From positions 63,186,995 to 63,250,994 of the forward strand of contig NW_026262690.1 of the NCBI RefSeq assembly GCF_021869535.1: 64,000 nucleotides of DNA, written 5' to 3'. Positions 54,461 to 64,000 of the stretch are shown piece by piece (the stretch's first letter is position 1; each line of letters opens with the position of its first letter). The DNA comes from Mytilus californianus (Eukaryota > Mollusca > Bivalvia > Mytilida > Mytilidae). Made by a program: the position numbers and the translations under genes. The notes under the pieces were generated by a model. The model had not been told where the DNA came from and searched no databases. It saw nothing but the letters and a program-made list of their open reading frames with translations.

Positions 54461-54613
54461 TTAGTCACAGAAAACAACATATCTAAATTTGATAAAATTT
54501 CGTCAAAGGGTTTTCATGTTAATGAACGGACACTGTTTGGCAGCCGCCCGCCCGACCAAACCGTACATCCCCAAATCAATAACCGATTTTTCCTTCGAAA
54601 ATCCGGTTAAAAA
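54460..54613 (+). mobile_element. Right end of a hairpin-ended tandem-repeat element
   Basis: The GC-rich GGCAGCCGCCCGCCCGACC is followed by the terminal stem AATAACCGATTTTTCC / TTCGAAAATCCGGTTAAAAA. This is the same plan as the right ends at 51793, 57005, 60515 and 63879. The left end was not located. Confidence 0.55.
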
Positions 54614-54849
54614 TTGAAAGAAGTTTAATGTATTGTTAATGTAAAACAACATTTATTAGATTAAAAGCTTGGACTTGTTGAAGATAACGTAACAAGCAAT
54701 AGATGGAAATAAAGAAATCTTATTGGTGTTATAAAAAAAGAATAAAGGAGAAGTATGTTTCTGGCTTTCTGATACAAGGAATAACAATGAGTTCATCCTG
54801 GATTCTTCTAATAAACAACATAATAATAAAATAAGCCGGTTGCTAAACA

Positions 54850-55400
54850 ACAGAGGAATCAATCAGAGAAGGTTTGAAGGGATGCAGTGCAAGAAAAACT
54901 TCCTTCAACTCTAGCATATTGATGTGCACTTCAGAAGAAATTTTGTTTGAGGCATCGGTGTACAGAGTTTGATTGGGAAAAAATTTAACTCCCTCGGGTT
55001 ATTGACAACACCAATCAATTTCTCCCACTGTTTAAGAAAATGAGTTACCTCTGCCTTCCAAACCAGAATTGAAGAAATAAGAGTAGGACTTTATACCTAT
55101 ATTAGTGCTGTCAATAACGTACATAGGAGCAAGGATCTAGGTACCAGGACCAGGTTTCTTAGGACTACCAGAGGGGTTAGAGCTGCTTACTAATGAGGTC
55201 CTGTCTCTTCTTAAAATTTGAAGAAGATAAGGCAACTGATCTCTGGCCATTATTAATTTGAACATCAACTTTTGACAGGAGAATGTAAGCTAAATCACTC
55301 TTGAGCCTTTGCCAAAAGCAACCCAAAGATTTTGTCAGTGTGAGAGGATTCCAATAAGGAGTCCCTTAAGGATTCCACGAACCGTAGAGTTATCTTAAAT
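54850..55400 (-). pseudogene. DIRS-like retroelement remnant: RT/RNase H junction
   Basis: Minus strand: LVWKAEVTHFLKQWEKLIGV and then LYTDASNKISSEVHINMLEL, KEVFLALHPF. The TDAS...HIN.LELK.VFLAL pattern is the start of RNase H in DIRS/Gypsy-like elements. Frameshifted. It ends roughly where the sequence represented at 49230-48180 would follow on the same strand. Confidence 0.6.
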
Positions 55401-55922
55401 CTCAGTCCCCTTAGAATTGGTACAGTTGGCAAGAGAAACCAATATTACAAGTTGCGTAGCACCTAAGGCCTTGTTCGTCTGAAGTAAAAACTTTTTTATT
55501 CAGCTGCAACTACACACTCCTGACCATTCAGTAAATCAAAGTACCTGTGAGCATTGAAGGGTAAAGATCGCTTTAATTTTGAATCTGCACTTAAAAATTT
55601 AAACACTGAATTGTTTAAGTAATGGTACACATTTAGGCAAATTCTATATTTAGAATTGGAGTCTCTTCCTTTGTTCACAATTATGCATTTGTAGTTGAAC
55701 CTATTTTTACACTTCAGAGGAGATTCTCATTCTTAGCCCAAACTGATTCAGAGAGCCTAAGACATTCGATAGGCTTAGAGTCCAACAGAGAACTATCACG
55801 GTTAGACCAATCATCCTGAAGTCTTTCGTTTTAAAATTATAAGAAATTAAGGAGACACTAGTTTACAGATGTTAAAATCTCGCTAATCGATTAGGAACAG
55901 GCATATCAAGGTAACAATAAAC
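55400..55922. other. Unassigned stretch
   Basis: A 60-aa minus-strand frame (55678-55496, NSKYRICLNVYHYLNN) is not recognised. It may be an upstream part of the DIRS-like element, but there is no proof. Confidence 0.35.
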
Positions 55923-57005
55923 AAGAGTGCACACGCTGAAATGTCTCGCCTTCTTTACTAATCATTGATATTATGATGATAGTCCTAAATATAAAGCTTT
56001 ATTACAACTGTCACATAGACTTAACATTAACTAAGAAAACTAAACATTGACCAATGAACCATGAAAATGAGGTCAAGGTCAGATGAACCATGCCAGGCAG
56101 GCATGTACAGCTAACAATTCTTCCATACAACAAATATAGTTGACCTATTGCTTATAGTTTAAGAAAAACAGACCAAAACACGAAAACTTAACACTGAGCA
56201 ATGAACTGTGAAAATGAGGTCAAGATCAAATGAAACCTGCGCGACTGACATGTAGATCATAAAATATTTTCATACACCAAATATAGTTGACCTATTGCAT
56301 ATAGTATAAGAAAAAAAGACCAAAACTCAAAATCTTAACTTTGACCACTGAACCATGAAAATGAGGTCAAGTTCAAATGACATCTGCCAGCTAGACATGT
56401 ACACCTTACAATCATTCCATACACCAAATATAGTAGACCTATTGCATACAGTATAAGAAAAACAGACCAAAACACAAAAACTTAACTATAACCACTGAAC
56501 CATGAAAATGAGGTCAAGGTCAGATGACACCTGCCAGTTGGACATGTACACCTTACAGTCCTTCCATACACCGAATATACTTGACCTATTGCTTATAGTA
56601 TCTGAGATATGGACTTGACCACCAAAACTTAACCTTGTTCACTGATCCATGAAATGAGGTCGAGGTCAAGTGAAAACTGTCTGACGGGCATGAGGACCTT
56701 GCAAGGTACGCACATACCAAATATAGTTATCCTACTACTTATAATAAGAGAGAATTTAACATTACAAAAAATGTTAACTTTTTTTTCAAGTAGTCACTGA
56801 ACCATGAAATGAGGTCAAGGACATTGGACATGTGACTGACGGAAACTTCGTAACATGAGGCATCCATATACAAAGTTTGAAGCATCCAGGTCTTCCACCT
56901 TCTAAAATATAAAGCTTTTAAGAAGTTAGCTAACGCCGCCGCCGCCGCCGGATCACTATCCCTATGTCGAGCTTTCTGCGACAAAAGTCGCAGGCTCGAC
57001 AAAAA
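55923..57005 (+). mobile_element. Hairpin-ended tandem-repeat element (monomer 147 bp)
   Basis: The left end is AGAGTGCACACGCTGAAATG then TCTCGCC. Monomers contain ACCATGAAAATGAGGTCAAG and ACCAAATATAGTTGACCTAT with spacing of 147 bp (56061, 56208, 56355, 56502). The right end is CGCCGCCGCCGCCGCCGG, then TATGTCGAGCTTTCTGCGAC / AAAAGTCGCAGGCTCGACAAAAA, a terminal hairpin. Confidence 0.8.
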
Positions 57006-57104
57006 CGGTAATTGCATGAACTCCAAAAGGAGCGAGACCCAGTGCTTCGACAGGGTAATAGTCTCCTGCTATGCATGTATCACCCGCCATGCGAATTCAC
57101 GTTC

Positions 57105-58975
57105 AGTTAAAAGAGAGGCGAAAGATACCAAAGGGATATTCAAACTCATAAGTCGATAACAAAGTGACAACGCCATGGAGAATAACGAAAAACGACAAAA
57201 AGACCAACAACAGCATACAGAACACTACATAGAAAACTAAAGACCAACACGAACCCAATGAAAAACTTGGGTGATCTCAGATGCACCGGAAGGATAAGAA
57301 GATCCAGCTCCACATGTGTCACCCTTCGTGTTGCTCGTGTATGTACAAACCCAGTGATAAGTGTAATTCGGTAGGTCACGTTCGAGGATAAGAGGACGGG
57401 ATTGTGGCTACGACAACTGAAACATATCCGTCGTCATCTGTGAAACATATATTTTATAACGGTCAGTCACCCAAGGTGTCCGTAAAAGTTTCGAAGGAAT
57501 GATTTTAACTTCACTTGGTTTTGTGTACTGTTGTTTGTCTTTTGATCTTTTTATGTCATGGCGTTGTCATTTTATTTTCGACTTTGAATGTCCCTTTGGT
57601 ATGTTTCGTCTCTCTTTTTGTAAGCAGCTATACCATCTATCAAGGAAATCATAATAGATAATGCAAGCTCTGGAATATCGTTTCAACAAGGAGATATATA
57701 CTCCATATGTAGCTGGAATATTGCTACATAGAAATGGAAAGTGCACAATTGGTCCGAGGACACAGTTATCGTCCTTTGATTTTCGTTGTCTGCAAATATA
57801 GTCCCTAGTGTGGACAGTGTATAACTTGCAATTTTTTTTCATACTTTCCAAATTTATTTATTTATATTTTATGCATGAAATATTAAGTAAGGGGATGAAA
57901 TTACATGTAAAAAAAATTGGGTGCTGAATCCTTATGTTAAGTAGTGATTTGGTCCAGTTAAAAAAGGTCATATGTCTGAAGCTGTCAAACTGAATTTTAG
58001 ACCCCCTTTACATACAATTGTCAATATTTTGAGTTGGAGCAGATAGACTTTTCTATAATCTGAAAATACACTGTAAAAATCTTTTTGAGATAGAGCAGGT
58101 GCGATTTTCTTAATATGAATTTATTGTCTTAAAGAAATGCACTACGGAATAGCTGTGTTCTCGGGCCAATTGGGAAGCTGAAATCATCTCTTTTGCTGCA
58201 AAGTTTTGTTCAATTACAATGTCACAATCGGTAAAATTACAGATCAGGCGACTGTTCTTGTATCTAAAGATCTTAGACCACAAAACAAGTCACTACTGAG
58301 TTGAGACACGGACACAGCGTATTGGTCGACCAGTTGGTTATGGTAACTGTAAATCTTATGTTGTCTATTTCATTCGTACTTCCCGATAACTCTGTTTTAC
58401 CAAGTTTTGAGTAAGGAAACTCATTATAGATACCAGTATCAAAATTGTGTACGTTAGACGCACCTTATTCTACAAAAGACGCGTCTATGACGATTGAATA
58501 AAAAAAATCAAAAACGGTTGAATCAAGTACGAAGTTGTAAAGCATTGAGGACCTTGGATTCCGAAAGGTTTAGCCCAAAACAGCACACTCCTGTGAATAA
58601 AGTCCATATAGAGTGAACATGCACAAAAGGACAGCATTTATTGAGATATGTAAAGCCATATGATGGAGCAGAGTGTATGTTACTGCTGAGAAATGTAAAA
58701 TTGACAATTAGAAAGTTGAAATCATGACTTTAGTCATAGTTTCTAGTTTGAAGTTGATATTATTCTCCGATATTGAAACAAATAGACAAGATATGAAGCA
58801 GACCTTGTATTTTCGTATTATCCTCAATTTCAAGTTCACAGGGATAGATGAGATGTAAGCACTCATTGAAATATGGGTAATTGAGCAACAGAAACCCAGA
58901 TATTTGTTAGTGGCTTTGTCTCCAACCAAAATATTACTGATGACATCATTAATGATTTGCAGAGCATTTATCACG
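57105..58975 (-). mobile_element. Penelope-like (or related) reverse-transcriptase remnant, copy 3
   Basis: Minus-strand 57851-57567 contains IVHFPFLCSNIPATYGVYIS and KRYSRACIIYYDFLDR. 58974-58590 has further diverged fragments (NFTFLSSNIHSAPSYG) with flanks like those of copy 2 (29330-29600). The duplicated GYVYIS-type region suggests two overlapping copies rather than one. The 57120-57250 tail matches 43145-43320. Confidence 0.55.
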
Positions 58976-59434
58976 TGATTAGCATCAGGAACAAATTTTG
59001 GTATTTATATAAAATTATGGCGAACAGAATCTGTGGGTGGACAAACTCTGGGTAAAAGTGTAATGTGGGCGAACCAACCGATATCTCTATTACCTTGGTC
59101 GATACAACTGCTGGGCTGTTATTTCACAACGAGTAGTATTCAAAAAGAAGTCTGTGATTAGCCATGGACATGATTTATAACATGGATTTCGTTCATAAAC
59201 TTATAATTTTGTTTTGAGCGTCCCTGCTGACATGGCTGACAGTAAATCCAGAAAAGCCTTTCTGACACACAAAATTTATATACAGTATTAATCTTATTTT
59301 TAAGACTGAGAAAACATATGGCAAACAAATTTCCACAAAAAATAAATAGTAATAAGAATACTAATTGCACAAAAAAAACGATAAAAAGAAAACCAAAAAT
59401 AAAGAACTTCAAGGTAAATTCAATAAATTGCTTC

Positions 59435-59575
59435 GCTGAGCGCAGCTGGATACGACAGCAGAGGTCCAACCCTGAACAGTAGGGGCAAAAATGGACACAA
59501 TATTCGCGCTTGATACAGGTCAGAATTTGGATTGTAATTAAATATTTGACACATAATAGGTTTCTGACACAGAAT
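59435..59575 (+). repeat. Interspersed repeat shared with 52906-53060, copy 2
   Basis: CTGAACAGTAGGGGCAAAAA, GGATTGTAATTAAATATTTG and ATAGGTTTCTGACACAGAA match copy 1. Confidence 0.65.
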
Positions 59576-59618
59576 AACTTAGGATTGGTTATTTGATTTG
59601 AATTTATATTCAATTTTT

Positions 59619-59880
59619 TGCTTTTGTGCAATACACTATGCTGTTGTGAATTAACCCCCCCCCCCCCCCCCCCCCTCAAAAAAAAAAAATACCCCCTTTT
59701 TTTTTGCTTTTGTGCAATACACTATGCTGAACCACCCCCCCCCCCCCCCCCCCTTTTTTTATTGGCAAAAAAAAATATTTGAAGAAATTTTCTTCTTTTT
59801 AATTTCTGAAATCTGAAACGAGAAATAAATGTCCCCCCTCACAATTTCTTTTTTACCCCCCCCCCCCAAAAAAAAATTCT
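59619..59880 (+). repeat. Poly-C / poly-T low-complexity tract with local duplication
   Basis: C-runs of about 20 nt at 59656-59675 and 59736-59753, and shorter ones at about 59858. GCTTTTGTGCAATACACTAT occurs twice (59620 and 59705), so the run and its flank duplicated. The complementary strand has G-tracts able to form quadruplexes. Assembly errors are likely here. Confidence 0.8.
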
Positions 59881-60059
59881 TTCCCTCAAGATATGGTTAT
59901 AATCTCAATTCAAATTTCCAATGGAGTTTGCAACCATAATTACCCATTTAAATACATCATAAAAGTCTTAAAATAGAAAATGACATACATAATAATGGCT
60001 AAAATTAATATTCCTTAATCAGCATTTTTAAATAGTAACTTCTAAAAATAAATTGACAG

Positions 60060-60515
60060 CTTATTACCTCAAGACAATACAACATTTCTTTATACATAAT
60101 TTAAAAGCAGTGTAAGGGAGGTAATCCAAACATAACATTGTACTTTTTTTGATTGTCCATTAACCAGGAAACCCTTGTTTTTCCCCTTATTCCTAAACGG
60201 TTTGAGCCATAACCCCCCAAAGCCAATCCTAACCATCCCTTTGTTGTATGGAAACTTGTGGCATAATTTCAGAGAGATCCATACACCGTTCCACAAGTTA
60301 TTGTCTGGAAACTAGAAAAATGCTTATTTTGGCCCCTAATTCCTAAACTGTTAGGACTATAACCCCCAAAATCAATCTCAACCTTCCTTTTGTGGTTATA
60401 AACCTTGTGTTTAAATTTCACTACTTACTAAAGTTATTGCCCGGATACCAAATGTCTTCGGACGACGCTGTGATACCAATATACTATCGCAAAATTTTTT
60501 GCGGTCGTATAAAAA
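60060..60515 (+). mobile_element. Hairpin-ended tandem-repeat element, short copy
   Basis: Two diverged monomers (TTCCTAAACGGTTTGAGCCA at 60190 and TTCCTAAACTGTTAGGACTA at 60340, about 150 bp apart) come before the end GACGACGCTGTGATACCAAT, ATACTATCGCAAAATTTT / TTGCGGTCGTATAAAAA. The left end is uncertain. Confidence 0.65.
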
Positions 60516-62574
60516 GGGGTCCATAAAAACTGACAAAAACAAATGTTTCAACTTTATCACCCAACAGAACAAATGGAAAATAACTGTTATCTTCCTGACC
60601 TGGCATTTGCATTTTCCAAAGAAAATGTTGGGAAAACAATAAGCAATACAAGCAACATACAAAGTCCATGGACATACACTGGATACTGTCGAAGCTAGCA
60701 AATATGTATGCATAACCATTAGCAACAACTTAACATGTTCTTCACATATTATTTCAGTGGCAAAGGAAATAAGACATCAGGATTTATCTTCTGAAACCTT
60801 AAAGACTGCAATAAACCAATAGTCCGCAGCATATACATCCATGATCAGTGGAATAGGCATCCACAGTTTAGGATCCACAAACCATTATAATATCAAGTCA
60901 ATAGAGAGTACATAAAAGAACAAATTTATTTCACAATTACACAGAACAAAACATTCGGCTTCCTCAAAAATGTGGTAAATTCATTAAAAAGGGAAAATCT
61001 CAAAAGAAATATTGCTCGATATTTAAGATCCAGCATGATCTAACCGATATCAGTCACCAATACTCAACTTCTAATTACAGCTGGACCAAATTATAACTGC
61101 TTCTACAAAGGACCATCAGAAATTGGAACCAACATTCACCATCAGTAACAACAGCCATCACAGTTGAGGGATACACAGCTGCCTTGAAGCCATGTCCTAA
61201 AATGAACTAGCTGCATGACCCGACACTGCATGAAATTTCCACGCAGAACCACTTACATTCAAATTGAATTTGGTCCCATACAAGGACGAAAGAGTTTGAG
61301 TTTGAGTTGAAGTGAAAGTTTGAATTTGATGATTCGCCTCCAGCCAATTAAAGTAACACTCATTAAAACCTATTTAACTGCATTTTGATTGCTCAAGTTT
61401 TTGCAAATAAAAAAGCAAATAAGTAAATTTTCATAATGCTTGTTTTTTAATAGTAGTGTTGGGCATAAAGTAGTTAACATAGATGAAATTTATAGAATAA
61501 TTTCTCCATTAAGTCTTTAATCAGTTCAAACCAAACTTGATTTAACTGATCACCAGGTCATACATTCGAAGTGTAGTAAAAATGGAATGGGTGATTCTCG
61601 GCAAGTGATCCAGGTTCTTTGGAGGCATATTTACTATTAGTAACCATATTAACAACGATGATGATAAATGGCTGTTTAATGTCCAGCGGCAAGTTAAATG
61701 AATATTCAAGAATATTAATATAAATGCGATATGAATATGAACCCTGCTTTGGACTAGACCTACACTCTTGAATCAGAATTTTAACGTTTTTGTTTACATG
61801 GTAACAGTCCGCAGGGAATACATGTCACAATACTCTGACACGATTTTCTGAGCAGCAAATACCAGTTATTCAAGTCTTTGGTTTGACCTAGCAGGAGATC
61901 TAACCTTTGACATCCCAAACTTGAGGCAAACATTCTACCACGATGGCTTCATATGACTTTTTAAAGTACAGGTTTAAAGAAACCAGCATTGCTTATTTGA
62001 CTTTCTTTGCATATAAAACTAAAAATCAAAGTTTGCCATACAGCATTATAATGCTGGCTGATAATTTCGATGTTCAATATAACATTACCTTGTAATGCAG
62101 AGACATATCTGATGGACGAGATACCCAGAATTGACAATGTTCCAAAAATATAACCATCACAAAATAACTATTTCAGCAATACAAAGTAACTGAACCCAGC
62201 AGGATCAAAAGACAACAATGTGGAGGAAGCAATGTTTATAAAATAATGATGAATACCAACTGCTGTCATTTAATGGCCTAGCCCTTCACGACCAAACTTC
62301 TTTCTTTTTCAATAATCCACTCTTTTCATGTTGAACCAAATATATTGTTACAGCTTATTAAGCCATCCCTGGATTTCAAGTGTTCGGGTATGAATATTCC
62401 TGATGAACTTGAATCCAGAAAAGTGCTTCTGTCACACAGAAATTATAAAGGGTTTATTTCATTTTCTACAAATCAAATGAACCATGATGACAATAGAGAA
62501 CCACAAGAACCACAAGGTGTGATGAAATGGATTCATGCCTTGAATGAAAATAACACTTTATAAATTTCATTCCA
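60516..62574. other. Non-coding stretch
   Basis: No gene recognised. A 72-aa plus-strand frame at 62345-62563 follows a plausible acceptor (TTGTTACAG) but has no domain features. 61600-61960 looks like old repeat sequence by composition only. Confidence 0.4.
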
Positions 62575-62860
62575 TTGAAGCCCTTTTCAAGATTCGCCTT
62601 CCTCAGCAACACTCAAACATAAACATTTTAATGTCAGGGATGTAGAAATATGTAGAAGTGTTAGGAACTAAATGACCTAAAAGCATAGCCTGATTTGTCT
62701 ACTGTCAACTTTGTCTGAAGGAGTTGGAATCTTAGTTTCTAAATAATTTCATTATTTATCATAGGACACCATTAAAGAAGTATGTTATAAATAACATCAG
62801 TGCAAAAGAAGTGACTTCTGAGCTAATGATTACTGGGTACATCAAGGACTAACAGTCAAC
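62575..62860 (+). repeat. Interspersed repeat shared with 50865-51217
   Basis: GTCAACTTTGTCTGAAGGAG, GTTATAAATAACATCAGTGC and CTTCTGAGCTAATGAT parallel the nested copy. The copies are diverged (roughly three quarters identical by eye). Confidence 0.65.
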
Positions 62861-63078
62861 TTTAAACCATCCAATTAATAAATATTAAGTTTTGATGATT
62901 TTTTTCACCTTTGTTAATGAAAAACAGAACTCTAAGATGCTCATAGATAAACAAAGGTATTGGATCTAACTGTTCACATCAACAATCCGAGTGCCTTCAT
63001 TTATGAGCCCTACAGAAGAGTATCATGTATGGTTTGGATTTGTGGAATATTACTAATTGCTGAAAAAATTTGTAAGGA

Positions 63079-63879
63079 TTCCGCGGAACCCAGTGTCTCG
63101 CCTACTTTTTCTGTTAATCGCAGGCTCAACAAAAATGAGGAAGTAAATCAATAAAAATATTCCTCTTGATACTATCTTTTGATTGTAAGAAGCTTCTGTC
63201 CAAGTTTGGTAAAAATCCAGGATAGTTTATGAATCTAATAAATATTTAAAAACTTTAACTGCAGACTGAATGTAATGTTAACTGGAAGAAAGCAAAATTT
63301 CCTTCTAGATACTAGCATTTGATCATAAACAAGCTTCTGTCCAAGTTTGGTACAAATCCAAAATAGTATAAGAAAGTTATTAAAATTTTAAAAACTTTAA
63401 CCACAGAGTGAATGTGTTGTTTCCTGGCAGAAAATCTAAGTCCATTTAAAAGTAAAATAAGGAAAAAATGGATTTATTTTTTTACAAAATTTACTTCAGG
63501 ATACTATCTTATGATCATAAACAAGCTTCTGTCTAAGTTTGGTACAAACCCAGGATAGTTTAAGAAAGTTATTAAAATTTTAAAAACTTTAACCACAGAG
63601 TGAATGTAATATTTCCCGGCAGAAAAACTAAGTCCATTTATAAGTAAAATACGGAAAAAATGGAATTTTATTTTTACAAAATTTACTTCTGGATACTCTC
63701 TTATGATCATAAACAAGCTTCTGTCCAAGTTTGGTAGAAATCCAGGATAGTTTATGAAAGTTATTAAAATTTCAAAAACTTTGACCACAGAGTGAATATT
63801 TGTGGACACCGCTGAAGACGACGGAATGTAGGATAGCTATGTCTCGCTTTTTCGACTAAAGTCGAAGGCTCGACAAAAA
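63079..63879 (+). mobile_element. Hairpin-ended tandem-repeat element (monomer 192 bp)
   Basis: The left end is CCGCGGAACCCAGTGTCTCGCC. Monomers contain AAGCTTCTGTCCAAGTTTGG at 63190, 63331, 63523 and 63715 (spacing 141, 192, 192). The right end is GACGACGGAATG, then TATGTCTCGCTTTTTCGACT / AAAGTCGAAGGCTCGACAAAAA. It shares terminal motifs with 50475-51793 and 55923-57005 but not the monomer sequence. Confidence 0.8.
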
Positions 63880-64000
63880 TCCCAGAAACCCATTTGTTAA
63901 AGCATGAAGCACAATAAAAACAACAGAACAGATGATACAGCTGAAGTAAAAGAAGACGAGTTGTTTATATTTTTAAAAGACAATGGTGAAAACAGACAAT

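Noticed and set aside
59158..59679. 173-aa minus-strand frame starting MRGGGGGG
   Set aside because: The start is the poly-C run read in reverse and the remainder overlaps interspersed repeats; no domain or codon signal.

Overview
The window is animal nuclear DNA. It is AT-rich, its genes are split by GT-AG introns, and much of it is interspersed repeats. The protein families (an HHIP-like protein, an ionotropic glutamate receptor, an acylated globin of the globin X type, a cadherin) and the repeats (tandem-repeat elements ending in hairpins, DIRS-like, LINE and Penelope-like remnants, a tRNA-derived SINE) point to a marine bivalve. A mytilid mussel is my best guess, from recalled repeat types; no search was run.

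Layout. 1-6145 (+): four exons of the 3' part of an HHIP-like gene; earlier exons lie outside the window and the last exon was not found. 6146-17855: no convincing exon; a large nested tandem-repeat element fills 13079-16194. 17856-28385 (-): a six-exon ionotropic glutamate receptor-like gene (498 aa) with signal peptide, split ligand-binding domain, M1, pore loop, M3, M4 and a PDZ-type C-terminus, but no amino-terminal domain. Its introns hold a SINE with perfect target-site duplications, palindromes and a 37-bp minisatellite. 29.3-30.3 kb: a decayed reverse transcriptase. 32707-33687 (-): an intronless ORF with a signal peptide and three cadherin repeats that stops before any membrane segment. 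38909-42030 (-): a three-exon globin (201 aa) with an MGC acylation start, both haem histidines and the two ancestral globin intron positions. 44144-47505: a tandem-repeat element with a 166-bp monomer and a seven-monomer higher-order duplication. 48-64 kb: layered transposons (DIRS-like, LINE, Penelope-like, several hairpin-ended tandem-repeat elements) with no host gene that I can support.

The four host genes look unrelated in function. I saw no operon or cluster logic. The most unusual material is the repeats: a tandem-repeat element inserted into its own kind in inverse orientation, several families sharing one architecture with monomers of 147-192 bp, and a small inverted-repeat element whose two copies each carry two perfect CRE palindromes (TGACGTCA).

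All exon joins below were made by hand from splice consensus and reading phase. They are phase-consistent throughout, but no transcript or database evidence was available.
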